Positions 25,170 to 35,185 are shown, numbered from the stretch's first letter. The stretch is 35,214 nucleotides of DNA from Candidatus Azobacteroides sp. (GCA_009783445.1 WRFY01000103.1:1-35214); one strand, 5' to 3'. Notes: a model not told the origin generated them from the sequence alone. Program-made: numbers and translations.

Positions 25170-26513
25170 TTACAGGCCTGTGTAATTGTAAGGAGTAATC
25201 GCATTTAACTCCTCTTTAATTTTGTCGCTTACATCGAGCGTTTGAATAAAAGCTCGAATCGATTCCTCTGTAATTTGCTCATGAGTTCGAGTTAAATTTT
25301 TTAACATTTCATAGGGTTTGGAATACCCTTCTCTCCTTAAAATAGTTTGAATACCTTCCGCTATTACGGCCCAGGCATTTTCCAAATCATTACTTATAAC
25401 CTCTTTATTTACAATTAGCTTACCCAACCCTTTCTGTAAATTTTGCAGTGAAATGAGGATATGGGCAAAAGGCACGCCGATATTTCGCAATACGGTGGAA
25501 TCAGTAAGGTCTCGCTGTAAACGGGACACGGGTAATTTGGCGGCCAAGTGTTCCAACATCGCATTGGCAATTCCCAAATTTCCCTCTGCATTTTCGAAAT
25601 CAATCGGGTTCACTTTGTGCGGCATAGCCGAAGAACCAATTTCACCTGCCTTAATTTGCTGCTTGAAATATCCCATCGAAATGTATTGCCAAAAGTCTTT
25701 AGACAAATCCAGTAAAATCGTATTGATTCGTTTCAAAGCATCAAATAATGCAGCTAAATTATCATAGTTTGATATCTGGGTGGTATATTTTTCACGAACT
25801 AAACCTAATTTTTTACTCACAAACAAATCTCCGAATTTCGACCACTCGATCGAAGGATAAGCCAATACATGGGCATTGTAATTACCCGTTGCTCCTCCAA
25901 ATTTGGCCGAAATAGGAACTTGTTTCAATAAATAGAGCTGTTGCTTTAAACGGCTAACAAAAACCCGAATCTCTTTTCCTAAACGGGTAGGGGAGGCGGG
26001 CTGTCCATGCGTTTTGGCCAGCATAGGTATATCATCCCACTCTTCTGCATATTGGTTCAACGTTTCGATCAACCGGTTAAGCATTGGAAAATATTCTTTT
26101 TCCAATGCATCTTTAATAGACAGGGGTATCGAAGTATTATTGATGTCTTGAGAAGTAAGCCCAAAATGGATAAATTCCACATAATCAGTCATCTGCTTTG
26201 CTTCCATCTTTTCCTTAATAAAATATTCCACCGCTTTCACGTCGTGGTTTGTCGTTTTCTCAATATTTTTGATCGTTTCTGCATCATCCAACGAAAAAAA
26301 ACGGTGAATCTTTCTTAACGATTCAAATGCGTCCGGTTCTATGTTTTCCAATTGAGGAAGTGGAATCTCACATAAGGAAATAAAATACTCAATTTCCACA
26401 TATACCCTATATCGCATCAATGCATATTCGGAAAAATAAACTGAAAGGCTTGCCGTTTTCTCACGATATCTGCCATCAATCGGGGAAATCGCTGTCAATG
26501 CGTTTAAATTCAT
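25170..26513 (-). CDS. purB: Adenylosuccinate lyase
   Basis: PurB removes fumarate from SAICAR and from adenylosuccinate in purine synthesis. The 447-residue protein starts MNLNALTAISPIDGRYREK, as in the E. coli-type enzyme, and has the superfamily signature GSSAMPHKVNPIDFENAEGN with the mobile catalytic loop. The histidine-containing AKTHGQPASPTRLGKE is also present. The gene has a TATCTTTG -7 element at 26559-26552 and is followed by the RluB-like gene. Confidence 0.97.
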   Translation of the reverse strand: MNLNALTAISPIDGRYREKTASLSVYFSEYALMRYRVYVEIEYFISLCEIPLPQLENIEPDAFESLRKIHRFFSLDDAETIKNIEKTTNHDVKAVEYFIKEKMEAKQMTDYVEFIHFGLTSQDINNTSIPLSIKDALEKEYFPMLNRLIETLNQYAEEWDDIPMLAKTHGQPASPTRLGKEIRVFVSRLKQQLYLLKQVPISAKFGGATGNYNAHVLAYPSIEWSKFGDLFVSKKLGLVREKYTTQISNYDNLAALFDALKRINTILLDLSKDFWQYISMGYFKQQIKAGEIGSSAMPHKVNPIDFENAEGNLGIANAMLEHLAAKLPVSRLQRDLTDSTVLRNIGVPFAHILISLQNLQKGLGKLIVNKEVISNDLENAWAVIAEGIQTILRREGYSKPYEMLKNLTRTHEQITEESIRAFIQTLDVSDKIKEELNAITPYNYTGL

Positions 26514-26551
26514 AATGATGAAAGGAACTACGATCTTACCTATTTCTTTTG

Positions 26552-26559
26552 CAAAGATA
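26552..26559 (-). promoter_or_regulatory. -7 element of purB
   Basis: TATCTTTG on the minus strand, 38 bases before the purB start. TCTG lies 20 bases upstream in place of TTTG. The gap between purB and frdC (26514-26795) holds this element, the frd promoter and nothing else recognisable. Confidence 0.5.
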
Positions 26560-26715
26560 CTATTTTTTTTGAAAAAAAACAGATGTGGATGATATTTTTA
26601 CATTTCGCAGAAAAAAAATTAGATAGAGAGTGAATAAGTAGGAAGTACGGAATGGCGATGCGTTTCTTTACGTCTGCATATTCTCTATTTTTTGACTAAT
26701 TCCTAACTCCTTAAA

Positions 26716-26747
26716 TTTGGTGAAAACTTTTTTTTGAACTACTTTTG
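26716..26747 (+). promoter_or_regulatory. Promoter of the frdCAB operon
   Basis: TTTG (26716-26719), 20 bases, TACTTTTG (26740-26747). The frdC ATG follows 48 bases later. It overlaps a TTG-start extension of frdC at 26745, which is therefore rejected. Confidence 0.65.
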
Positions 26748-26795
26748 CATTTTCTTTATAAAAAGCTATCAATTATAACAAAAAAACAAAAATCT

Positions 26796-27455
26796 ATGTA
26801 TTGGCTATTAAATTCTTCTATTGGCAGGAAGTTTATCATGAGCGTATCAGGTATTTTTCTTGTTTTATTTTTGCTTTTCCACATGTCGATGAATATGACG
26901 CTGATTTTTTCGTCGTCGGCTTACGACATGATCTGCGAGTTTCTGGGAGCCAATTGGTATGCGATTGTCGGAACCCTGATTTTGGCGGGGGGAGTGGTCT
27001 TGCATATCGGATATGCTACTTGGTTAACTCTTCAGAATCGGCAAGCAAGAGGAACAAACTCCTATGCTTCTTCCAGCCAGACGAAAACCGAATGGTCTGC
27101 ACAAAACATGTATGTGCTGGGAGTCATTATTTTAGGCGGATTACTCATCCACATGTTCAACTTTTGGTATAAAATGCAGTTTTCCGAACTTATTCATTTG
27201 GAAGGCGCCGTAACCAAAGGTTCGGAATTAGTTATTCCTCTGTTTTCCAACCCGCTTTACGTGCTCGTTTACATTCTCTGGTTAGTTGCTCTCTGGTTTC
27301 ACTTGACTCATGGAGTATGGAGTTCTTTTCAAACTTTGGGGTGGAACGGACGAACGTGGTATCCCCGTTTGAAACTGATTTCCAATGTGGTTGCAACCAT
27401 TATTATGATTGGATTTGCAATTGTTCCTGTTTTCTTCTTAATAAAAAAATTATAA
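26796..27455 (+). CDS. frdC: Fumarate reductase / succinate dehydrogenase cytochrome b subunit
   Basis: This 219-residue membrane anchor carries electrons between menaquinone and the iron-sulfur subunit. Five hydrophobic segments lie around residues 13-37, 55-79, 104-124, 153-172 and 193-215. Histidines 29, 70, 119 and 169 (or 172) sit in the first four, as expected for the single-subunit di-haem type known from Wolinella fumarate reductase. The last pair lies in WFHLTHGVWSSFQTLGWN. ATG 26796 (MYWLLNSSIGRKFIMSVSG) is the family start. It is the first gene of an operon with the flavoprotein and iron-sulfur genes. In Bacteroidales this complex mainly reduces fumarate in anaerobic growth, but sequence alone does not fix the direction. 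Confidence 0.94.
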   Translation: MYWLLNSSIGRKFIMSVSGIFLVLFLLFHMSMNMTLIFSSSAYDMICEFLGANWYAIVGTLILAGGVVLHIGYATWLTLQNRQARGTNSYASSSQTKTEWSAQNMYVLGVIILGGLLIHMFNFWYKMQFSELIHLEGAVTKGSELVIPLFSNPLYVLVYILWLVALWFHLTHGVWSSFQTLGWNGRTWYPRLKLISNVVATIIMIGFAIVPVFFLIKKL

Positions 27456-27486
27456 CGAGCTGGATTGACTCTAAAAAATTATATTT

Positions 27487-29430
27487 ATGACAAAATTAGA
27501 TGCAAGGATTCCAAACGGCTCTTTGGCCGAAAAATGGACAAATTATAAAGATCATCAGAAATTAGTAAATCCGGCTAACAAACGCCGTTTAGATATTATT
27601 GTAGTAGGAACCGGATTAGCCGGAGCCTCCGCTGCCGCTTCGTTAGGCGAGCTGGGTTTCAATGTATTGAACTTCTGTATTCAGGATTCTCCCCGCCGGG
27701 CGCACTCCATTGCGGCGCAGGGAGGGATCAATGCTGCAAAGAATTATCAAAACGATGGCGATTCCGTTTATCGTTTATTTTATGATACCATCAAAGGCGG
27801 AGATTACCGTGCGCGCGAAGCCAATGTATATCGTTTGGCCGAAGTGTCGAACAATATTATTGACCAATGCGTGGCGCAAGGCGTTCCGTTTGCCCGCGAA
27901 TACGGAGGTCTTTTGGACAACCGTTCGTTCGGAGGCGCGCAAGTATCGCGTACCTTCTATGCAAAAGGCCAAACCGGACAGCAATTGCTGTTAGGCGCGT
28001 ATTCGGCTTTGAGCCGTCAAATACAGAAGGGAACCGTGAAAATGTATACTCGTTACGAAATGCTAGATATTGTCATCATCGAAGGACGCGCGCGGGGAAT
28101 TATCGCTCGCAACTTGATCACCGGTAAGATCGAACGTTTTTCGGCACATGCCGTAGTGATTGGTTCGGGGGGATATGGAAATACCTATTTTCTGTCGACC
28201 AACGCCATGAATTCCAACGGTTCGGTTGCCATGCAAGTATATCGGAAAGGCGCTTTATTTGCCAATCCTTCTTTTGCACAAATTCACCCGACTTGTATTC
28301 CTGTACACGGAGATTATCAATCGAAATTGACCTTGATGTCCGAATCGCTTCGCAACGATGGCCGCATTTGGACGCCTCTGAAAAAAGAAGACGCCGAAGC
28401 CATTCGCGCCGGTCGATTGAAGCCGACTCAAATTCCGGAAGAAGACCGCGACTATTATCTCGAAAGAAGATATCCGGCTTTCGGAAACTTGGTTCCGCGC
28501 GACGTCGCTTCCCGTGCAGCCAAAGAAAGATGCGATGCCGGCTATGGCGTTGCCAATACGGGACTGGCTGTATATCTCGATTTCTCAGATGCGATTAACC
28601 GATTGGGATTGAAAACAGTAGAAGACCGTTATGGAAATTTATTCCAGATGTATGAAAAGATCACGGACGATAATCCATACGAGACGCCCATGATGATTTA
28701 TCCAGCTATTCACTATACCATGGGTGGTATTTGGGTCGATTATGAATTGATGACGACCATTCCGGGTTGTTTTGCTATCGGCGAAGCCAATTTTTCAGAT
28801 CATGGAGCCAACCGCTTGGGCGCTTCGGCTTTGATGCAAGGGTTGGCCGACGGCTATTTTGTTCTTCCGTATACCATTCAGAATTATTTGGCCGATCAGA
28901 TTCGCGTTCCTCGTTTCAGCGTGGATTTACCCGAATTTGTAGAAGCGGAAAATGCCGTTACTGAAAGAATTGCCCGATTAATGAGTATCAAAGGAAAGCG
29001 CACGGTCGATTCCATTCACCGTGAATTGGGAACTATTATGTGGGAAGATGTAGGCATGGGACGTACGAAAGAATCGTTGACTACCGCTTTGACCAAACTC
29101 AAGGCAGTGAAGAAAGAATTCTGGACGAACGTTTTTATTCCCGGCAGCGCAAATACATTAAATACTGAATTGGAAAAAGCGCTTCGCGTAGCCGATTTTA
29201 TTGAAATAGGTCAATTGATGGCTCTCGATGCTCTGGATCGGAACGAATCTTGCGGCGGCCATTTTCGTGAAGAATATCAAACGCCAGAAGGAGAAGCTTT
29301 GCGCGACGACGAAAATTTTTCGTATGTAGCGTGTTGGGAATACAAGGGAGAAGATCAGGAACCGGAATTTATCAAGGAGCCGTTGGATTATGAATTTGTA
29401 GAACGTCAGCAAAGAAATTATAAGTCTTAG
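27487..29430 (+). CDS. frdA: Fumarate reductase / succinate dehydrogenase flavoprotein subunit
   Basis: The 647-residue catalytic subunit interconverts fumarate and succinate on the inner face of the membrane. It has the FAD motif [14 protein letters not shown] (37-50), the covalent-flavin histidine His73 in AHSIAAQGG, the substrate-site motif HPTCIP, and [18 protein letters not shown] near the FAD-binding end. The length (longer than the E. coli enzymes) fits the di-haem group of Bacteroidota and Epsilonproteobacteria. It lies 31 bases after frdC and 21 bases before frdB. Confidence 0.96.
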   Translation: MTKLDARIPNGSLAEKWTNYKDHQKLVNPANKRRLDIIVVGTGLAGASAAASLGELGFNVLNFCIQDSPRRAHSIAAQGGINAAKNYQNDGDSVYRLFYDTIKGGDYRAREANVYRLAEVSNNIIDQCVAQGVPFAREYGGLLDNRSFGGAQVSRTFYAKGQTGQQLLLGAYSALSRQIQKGTVKMYTRYEMLDIVIIEGRARGIIARNLITGKIERFSAHAVVIGSGGYGNTYFLSTNAMNSNGSVAMQVYRKGALFANPSFAQIHPTCIPVHGDYQSKLTLMSESLRNDGRIWTPLKKEDAEAIRAGRLKPTQIPEEDRDYYLERRYPAFGNLVPRDVASRAAKERCDAGYGVANTGLAVYLDFSDAINRLGLKTVEDRYGNLFQMYEKITDDNPYETPMMIYPAIHYTMGGIWVDYELMTTIPGCFAIGEANFSDHGANRLGASALMQGLADGYFVLPYTIQNYLADQIRVPRFSVDLPEFVEAENAVTERIARLMSIKGKRTVDSIHRELGTIMWEDVGMGRTKESLTTALTKLKAVKKEFWTNVFIPGSANTLNTELEKALRVADFIEIGQLMALDALDRNESCGGHFREEYQTPEGEALRDDENFSYVACWEYKGEDQEPEFIKEPLDYEFVERQQRNYKS

Positions 29431-29451
29431 TAAACGAGTAAAAAAAGTAAA

Positions 29452-30207
29452 ATGGAAAAAATAATTAATATCACACTAAAAGTATGGCGTCAGAAAGGAC
29501 CTAAGGCTAAAGGGTATTTCGAAACCTATCAATTGAACGAAATTTCGGGCGATACTTCGTTTTTAGAAATGTTGGATATACTGAACGAACAATTAATTCA
29601 TCAAGGAAAAGAACCCATTGTATTTGACAACGACTGCCGCGAAGGAATTTGCGGTATGTGTTCGCTATATATCAACGGGCATCCTCACGGACCGGACGAT
29701 CTGATTACGACCTGCCAATTGCACATGCGTCATTTCAACGACGGCGATACTATTACGGTAGAACCCTGGCGTTCAGCTGCTTTTCCGGTGGTTCGCGATC
29801 TGATGGTCGACCGGAAAGCTTTTGACAAGATTATTCAGGCAGGCGGTTATATATCGGTCAATACGGGAGGAGTTCCCGATGCCAATGCAATTCCCATTTC
29901 GAAAATGGACGCCGATGAAGCCATGGATTCCGCTTCCTGCATCGGCTGCGGCGCTTGCGTGGCTGCCTGCAAAAATGGATCGGCAATGCTGTTTGTTTCG
30001 GCTAAAGTGAGTCAGTTAGCCTTGTTGCCGCAAGGACGAATAGAAGCCAAAGCGCGAGCTAAAGCAATGATTGCCAAGATGGACGAACTGGGATTTGGAA
30101 ATTGTACCAATACGAGAGCTTGCGAACTGGAATGTCCGAAGGGAGTTTCCATTAGCAATATCGCTCGTTTGAACCGGCAGTTCCTGAAAGCGAAATTTTC
30201 CGACTGA
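29452..30207 (+). CDS. frdB: Fumarate reductase / succinate dehydrogenase iron-sulfur subunit
   Basis: The 251-residue subunit carries three iron-sulfur clusters between FAD and haem. Cys62, 67, 70 and 88 bind the [2Fe-2S] cluster ([10 protein letters not shown]). [11 protein letters not shown] (163-173) together with [14 protein letters not shown] (218-231) binds the [4Fe-4S] and [3Fe-4S] clusters. All expected cysteines are in place. It is the last gene of the frdCAB operon and meets the convergent phosphopantetheinyl transferase gene after 16 bases, without an obvious hairpin. Confidence 0.96.
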   Translation: MEKIINITLKVWRQKGPKAKGYFETYQLNEISGDTSFLEMLDILNEQLIHQGKEPIVFDNDCREGICGMCSLYINGHPHGPDDLITTCQLHMRHFNDGDTITVEPWRSAAFPVVRDLMVDRKAFDKIIQAGGYISVNTGGVPDANAIPISKMDADEAMDSASCIGCGACVAACKNGSAMLFVSAKVSQLALLPQGRIEAKARAKAMIAKMDELGFGNCTNTRACELECPKGVSISNIARLNRQFLKAKFSD

Positions 30208-30223
30208 GCGAGAATCAATTGTT

Positions 30224-30847
30224 TTATCTCATTTTCAAATGAATGCAGGTAAGAACATAATTTTTTTCTACCCGGTAATGAATCGTGAACGTGCTTTGTG
30301 AAGGACTATACGTTTCGTGCGCAGTGAAAGTTGCCCATTGGTTCATTACCGGCTCAAAAGGATGAATATGCAATTGCGTTTTGAACTCCAATTTGTTTTC
30401 ATCTAACAACTTAAACAAAGATTCTTTTGCAGACCAATATAAGAGCAAATGAATCAGCGGATTATCGGAAGAAAGGGCGGCGTTTTCCGCTTCATTTACA
30501 AAGCGCGTTTTTACTTTTTCTACGCGAGGAGAAATATATTCCACGTCGATGGCTACCGGTTTTTCGCGGTCGAGAATTACTGCCGCATATCCTTTGGTAT
30601 GACTGAGACTGAGATGGAACGAGTGGTCGGCAAGATAAGGTTTTCCCGAATCGGTATATAAAATTAATTTTTCTTCTCCGGTCAATTTTTTCAGCAAAAC
30701 CCTAACCGATAACCATTCCCGTTTTCGGTTTTCATTCATTCCTTGGAGAACGGATTCATACCATTCTTTCCGTTCCAATTGAGTGAGCAATTCCTCCGAA
30801 GTTCCTGCGATAGGCATTACCCCTAAGCGATTAGCAACAATTAACAT
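30224..30847 (-). CDS. 4'-phosphopantetheinyl transferase superfamily protein
   Basis: The 207-residue protein is of the Sfp/AcpT type, which moves the phosphopantetheine arm of CoA onto a carrier protein serine. Seen are GKPYLADHSFHLSLSHTKGY (68-87), the metal-binding pair Asp101 and Glu103 in AIDVEY, and WSAKESLFKLL (138-148) with Lys141 and Glu142. No carrier protein or synthase gene lies nearby, so the target could be the fatty-acid carrier protein or a secondary-metabolite one. It diverges from the antiporter gene; a TATTTTTG -7 element lies at 30877-30870. Confidence 0.88.
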   Translation of the reverse strand: MLIVANRLGVMPIAGTSEELLTQLERKEWYESVLQGMNENRKREWLSVRVLLKKLTGEEKLILYTDSGKPYLADHSFHLSLSHTKGYAAVILDREKPVAIDVEYISPRVEKVKTRFVNEAENAALSSDNPLIHLLLYWSAKESLFKLLDENKLEFKTQLHIHPFEPVMNQWATFTAHETYSPSQSTFTIHYRVEKNYVLTCIHLKMR

Positions 30848-30888
30848 GCTATTTTGTTTTTAATAACTGCAAAAATAAATCTTTTTTG

Positions 30889-30896
30889 TAATTTTG
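30889..30896 (+). promoter_or_regulatory. -7 element of the antiporter-prfB unit
   Basis: TAATTTTG matches TAnnTTTG 20 bases before the ATG at 30917. No TTTG lies at the right distance upstream. The open frame upstream of the ATG overlaps this element, which supports the later start. Confidence 0.45.
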
Positions 30897-30916
30897 CGGG
30901 CAAAAAAAGATTATAT

Positions 30917-33193
30917 ATGCCTCAGTTATCCCCACTAATCACTAATTTAGCGTTGATCCTGATAGTAGCCGGATTTACCTCTTTGTTATTCAAATGGTTG
31001 AAACAGCCTGTCGTTTTAGCTTATATTGTGGCAGGGATCATTATTTCTTTTTTTATTTCCAAAGAAACGACTGAATACGAAAATATTGAAACATGGGCGG
31101 ATATAGGGGTTATTTTCCTCTTGTTCGGATTGGGATTGGAGTTTAGTTTCAAAAAATTGATGAAAGTAGGAGTAACCGCCTTTATTTCGGTTGCATTTAT
31201 TGTTTTCTCCATGATCGGAGTAGGCTATCTGACGGGAATTGCGTTTGGATGGTCGCACATAACGAGCCTTTTTCTGGGCGCTATGTTGAGCATGTCGTCT
31301 ACGATGATCATTATCAAAGTGTTCGACGATTTGCATTTGAATAATAAACGCTTTACGGGGATCGTATTGGGAATATTGATTATTGAAGACTTGGTAGCCG
31401 TTTTGCTGATGGTTTTACTTTCTACTATCGCCGTCAGCAAAAATGTAGAAGGCAAGGAAATGTTTGTCAGTTTGTTTAAATTGGTGACATTCTTGTTTTT
31501 CTGGTTTCTTTTGGGGACGTACCTTATTCCTACTTTCTTGCGAAGAATGAAACCGTTTTTAAACGATGAAACCTTGTTGATCATTGTATTGTCGTTTTGT
31601 CTGGGATTGGTTTATTTAGCGACTCGCGCCGGTTTTTCGTCCGCTTTGGGCGCTTTTATCATGGGTTCTATTCTATCAGAAACTTTGGATTCGGAGCGGA
31701 TTGAAAAAATGATTGTTCCGATTAAAAATTTCTTTGGAGCCATTTTTTTCATTTCGGTAGGCATGTTGGTTCATGTTGCTACGTTGGGGCAATACATTGT
31801 GCCGATTCTGATTATCAGCTTGGTGGTGATTGTCGGACAAATGACTTTAGCAACCATCGGCATTCTTTTATCAGGCCAAAACCTGAAGACGGCTGTTTTT
31901 TCGGGATTTTCATTGGCTCAAATCGGCGAATTCTCGTATATTATTGGCGCTTTGGGTTTGAGCTTAGGAGTAATTGAAACTTCTCTGTATCAGATTATTG
32001 TATCTGCTTCAATCATCACGATTTTTACGACTCCCTATGTGATGAAATTAGCCGAACCAACTAACCGTTTTTTGGAAAAGAAACTTCCCGATAAATGGCA
32101 ACGAATCCTGAATCGAGACGCTTCCGGAATGCAGATAATCAACGAAGAAAACGTGTGGAAAAAATTTTTAAGCGGTTTGATTACAACGGTTCTTATCTAT
32201 TTTCTGTTCAGTATTATCATTGTGCTGTTTTTTTTCAGATATGCAGTTCCGATTGTGTCGTATTATTTACCTGGTATTCACGGAGATATAGTTTGCGCCA
32301 TTGTGATTCTTTTGACGATTTCGCCTTTTTTGAGAGCCATTATTATCAAGGAAGACCGATCCAGCGAATTTATGTTGCTGTGGAACAGCAATCGTACCAA
32401 TCGGGGGCCTTTGATTTTTACGCTGGTTTTTCGGGTATTGATGTGTGCAGGATTGATTACTTACGTTTTGTTTCAATTTTTTCATGAAAATTTTGTCATT
32501 TCCTTTACGGGAGCCTTGATTATTTTGGTTTTATTTTTGGCATCTCGGCGTATTCGGATTCAAACTCTGCGGATGGAACGCCGCTTCAAGGAAAACCTGA
32601 ATGAAAAAGAAAAACACGAAGAATCGAAAGCTCCTTTAACGAAGGGTTTTGCAAATCACTTATTGGAAAGAGATTTGCATTTGACTAATTTCGCCGTAAA
32701 ACCCTATTATTCTATTGTCGGAAAAACGTTGAAAGAATTGAAATTCCGTCAATTTTTTGGGGTAAACATAGTAACGATCGTGCGGGGCGACCAGCGCATT
32801 CATATTCCCAATGGCGATGTGCGCATTTATCCGGAAGACCAGTTAATTGTGCTGGGAACGGATAAACAGATGGAAGCTTTTCAGCAAGAAGTAGAGGAAA
32901 GACGGAAAAAATATACCCATCTTCAGGAAAAAGAAATTTCTGAAGTTCAAATGAAACAAATTAGCGTCGAACCTCATTCGCCATTGGTGGGTAAAACAAT
33001 TCGAACGTCCCGCATACAAGACGATTTTGACTGTTTGGTAGTGGGTATTGAACGGAACAACAGTTCGATCATGAATCCCAGTCTCGATCTTAAATTCGAA
33101 GAAGGCGATCTCCTCTGGATTGTAGGAGAAAGTTCCAATATTAAGCGAATGCGAGGCTCGGAACTTTTTCAAAAAAATGAATTAAACGATTAA
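30917..33193 (+). CDS. CPA2-family monovalent cation/proton antiporter with two C-terminal RCK-C (TrkA-C) domains
   Basis: The 758-residue protein has a transporter half of about 12 membrane segments (up to about residue 380) with KefB-like features: GVIFLLFGLGLEFSF, FLGAMLSMSSTMIIIKVFDD and ALGAFIMGSILSE. Further membrane segments follow at about 420-520. The cytoplasmic tail holds two TrkA-C-like domains, one around KPYYSIVGKTLKELKFRQFF and one around EPHSPLVGKTIRTSRIQDDF. No nucleotide-binding TrkA-N domain (GxGxxG) is seen between them, unlike KefB/KefC of E. coli. It probably exchanges K+ or Na+ for H+ and is gated by a ligand bound to the TrkA-C domains. The prfB start is 13 bases after its stop. 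Confidence 0.92.
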   Translation: MPQLSPLITNLALILIVAGFTSLLFKWLKQPVVLAYIVAGIIISFFISKETTEYENIETWADIGVIFLLFGLGLEFSFKKLMKVGVTAFISVAFIVFSMIGVGYLTGIAFGWSHITSLFLGAMLSMSSTMIIIKVFDDLHLNNKRFTGIVLGILIIEDLVAVLLMVLLSTIAVSKNVEGKEMFVSLFKLVTFLFFWFLLGTYLIPTFLRRMKPFLNDETLLIIVLSFCLGLVYLATRAGFSSALGAFIMGSILSETLDSERIEKMIVPIKNFFGAIFFISVGMLVHVATLGQYIVPILIISLVVIVGQMTLATIGILLSGQNLKTAVFSGFSLAQIGEFSYIIGALGLSLGVIETSLYQIIVSASIITIFTTPYVMKLAEPTNRFLEKKLPDKWQRILNRDASGMQIINEENVWKKFLSGLITTVLIYFLFSIIIVLFFFRYAVPIVSYYLPGIHGDIVCAIVILLTISPFLRAIIIKEDRSSEFMLLWNSNRTNRGPLIFTLVFRVLMCAGLITYVLFQFFHENFVISFTGALIILVLFLASRRIRIQTLRMERRFKENLNEKEKHEESKAPLTKGFANHLLERDLHLTNFAVKPYYSIVGKTLKELKFRQFFGVNIVTIVRGDQRIHIPNGDVRIYPEDQLIVLGTDKQMEAFQQEVEERRKKYTHLQEKEISEVQMKQISVEPHSPLVGKTIRTSRIQDDFDCLVVGIERNNSSIMNPSLDLKFEEGDLLWIVGESSNIKRMRGSELFQKNELND

Positions 33194-33206
33194 ATTTCGA
33201 TAGATA

Positions 33207-34323
33207 ATGATTACAATAGACCAATTACGCGAAGTATTGGAGCGCGAGTCTGCGCTGAGGGGGTACCTTTGACATTGATGCTAAAACGATTCAGTTAGAG
33301 GAAGAGGAGCTCCGGACGCAAGCGCCCGATTTTTGGGAAGACCCGAAACGAGCCGAAGAACAGTTAAAAAAGGTAAGTGGAATCAAATCATGGATTGTTT
33401 CCTACGACGAGATTAAAGGGGCAGTCGAAGAATTACAGTTGGCTTTTGATTTCAACAAGGAAGGTATTACTACAGAGGAAGAAGTAGATGAAGCCTATCA
33501 GAAAGCAGTTGCTCAAATTGAAAAACTGGAATTGAAAAACATGCTTTGTTTAGAAGAAGACCATTTGGGCGCCGTTTTGAAAATCAATGCCGGTGCAGGC
33601 GGTACAGAAGCACAAGACTGGGCGGAAATGCTTTACCGGATGTATAGCCGCTGGTGTGAGAGCAAAGGATATAAAGTGAATGTAACCAACTGGTTGGATG
33701 GAGATGATGCCGGAATCAAGACGGTTACGCTTCAAGTGGAAGGCGAATATGCTTACGGTTATTTGAAAAGCGAAAATGGCGTTCACCGTTTGGTGAGAGT
33801 TTCTCCTTTCAATGCGCAGGGAAAACGGATGACTTCCTTTTCGTCTGTTTTTGTTGTTCCCTTAGTCGATGATACGATTGAAATAGAGGTCAATCCCGGC
33901 GATATTACTTGGGATACTTTCCGTTCCAGCGGCGCTGGCGGACAAAATGTCAATAAAGTGGAAACGGGCGTTCGATTGCATTATCAATATAAGGATCCGG
34001 ATACGGGAGAAAGCAAAGAAATTGTCATCGAAAATACTGAATCCCGTTCCCAATTTGGGAACAAGGACAATGCCATCCGTTTGTTGAAATCTCAACTGTA
34101 TGAATTGGAGATAGAAAGGCGAAGAAAAGCTTCCGTTCAGATTGAAGCGGGAAAAAAGAAAATTGAATGGGGATCGCAAATTCGTTCGTACGTTTTCGAC
34201 GATCGCCGAGTGAAAGATCACCGCACTGATTACCAAACCTCCAATGTTGGAGCCGTCATGGATGGAGACATTGATGGTTTCATCAAGGCTTACCTGATGG
34301 AATTCGGGTCCAAGAGCGGATAA
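33207..34323 (+). CDS. prfB: Peptide chain release factor 2, expressed by programmed +1 frameshift
   Basis: RF2 reads UGA and UAA and frees the finished chain. The first 21 codons from ATG 33207 (MITIDQLREVLERESALRGYL) end at an in-frame TGA (33270-33272). Skipping T33270 continues with GAC ATT GAT for 350 more codons to the TAA at 34321, giving 371 residues, the normal RF2 size. The stop-codon recognition tripeptide SPF is at 199-201 and the catalytic GGQ at 244-246 (SSGAGGQNVNK). It is cotranscribed with the antiporter gene. A gene caller without frameshift logic would place the start at 33439 and lose 77 residues. Confidence 0.96.
33258..33273 (+). promoter_or_regulatory. prfB: prfB programmed frameshift site
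   Basis: AGGGGG-TAC-CTT-TGA-C: a Shine-Dalgarno-like AGGGGG (33258-33263), three bases before the slippery CTT, and a weak TGA stop followed by C. This is the same arrangement as in E. coli prfB. When RF2 is scarce, the ribosome slips by +1 on CTT-T and makes more RF2. Confidence 0.93.
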
Positions 34324-34338
34324 AATGGATTTGTAGCG

Positions 34339-34995
34339 TCAGGATTGTTTCTTGCTTTTGATCCTTTGCCTCAAAATTTCGACCACAGCGGGTAGCAACG
34401 AGATGAAAATAATAGCCACGATTAAAATGCTCAGGTTTTTTTTCACGAATTCCAATTCGCCGAAAAAGTAACCGGCATACATAAACAATGCTACCCAAAT
34501 GACGGCTGCCGCTATGCAATAACTGAGGAAACGAGTGTAAGTCATTTTACCCATTCCCGCTACGAAAGGGGTAAATGTCCGTATGATAGGTATAAACCGC
34601 GCGAAAATAATCGTTTTTCCTCCGTGTTTTTCGTAAAAATGATGGGTTTTTTCCAGATAACTCTGCTTAAATATTTTGGAATGGGGATTCGTAAATAGTT
34701 TTTTACCTAAAAATCTACCAAACAGGTAGTTGCAGTTATCTCCTAAAAAGGCGGCGCTCATCAAGAGCAGTACCATCAAATGAATATTGATGTGGTTCGA
34801 TCCAATAGCAGCCAGAGTTCCAGCTACAAACAAAAGCGAATCGCCCGGCAGAAAGGGCGTAACAACCAGTCCGGTTTCGCAAAAAACAATCAGAAATAAA
34901 ATGGCGTAGATCCACAGTCCGTACTGGGCGATCAATTCACCCAAGTGAACGTCTAAATGCAGAACAAAATTGATCAGTTGGTTAATAAACTCCAT
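34339..34995 (-). CDS. DedA family membrane protein
   Basis: The 218-residue protein belongs to the DedA / VTT-domain family of polytopic membrane proteins linked to undecaprenyl-phosphate or phospholipid flipping and envelope homeostasis. Typical features are [19 protein letters not shown] (38-56), the glycine motif [13 protein letters not shown] and [20 protein letters not shown]. About five hydrophobic stretches are present. The C-terminus is basic ([10 protein letters not shown]). It converges on prfB with only 15 bases between the stops. A -7 element TAACTTTG lies at 35022-35015. Confidence 0.94.
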   Translation of the reverse strand: MEFINQLINFVLHLDVHLGELIAQYGLWIYAILFLIVFCETGLVVTPFLPGDSLLFVAGTLAAIGSNHINIHLMVLLLMSAAFLGDNCNYLFGRFLGKKLFTNPHSKIFKQSYLEKTHHFYEKHGGKTIIFARFIPIIRTFTPFVAGMGKMTYTRFLSYCIAAAVIWVALFMYAGYFFGELEFVKKNLSILIVAIIFISLLPAVVEILRQRIKSKKQS

Positions 34996-35014
34996 GTGTA
35001 ATATTTTTTGGGCG

Positions 35015-35022
35015 CAAAGTTA
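35015..35022 (-). promoter_or_regulatory. -7 element of the dedA-type gene
   Basis: TAACTTTG on the minus strand, 19 bases before the ATG at 34995. No TTTG at the right distance. Confidence 0.45.
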
Positions 35023-35150
35023 AATATTTATTGCAGATTTATTGAATAACCGGCAGGCGAATCGGGAAAAATAAGTAAAAAAGTGTTTCAAATTTTTTGT
35101 TATGGTAAAGTTTTTACGGAGGTGTTCTAAAAAGTATGCTGGTATAAAAA

Positions 35151-35181
35151 TTTGACAATGAGAGAAAAAGAGCTATATTTG
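35151..35181 (+). promoter_or_regulatory. Promoter of the gene at the right edge
   Basis: TTTG (35151-35154), 19 bases, TATATTTG (35174-35181): a full match. The ATG at 35186 lies only 4 bases after the -7 element, so the transcript would start at or near the start codon and be leaderless. Confidence 0.6.
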
Positions 35182-35185
35182 TTTT

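Noticed and set aside
33439..34323. Short prfB frame starting at 33439
   Set aside because: The frame is open back to 33271 and joins the true start at 33207 through the programmed +1 frameshift.
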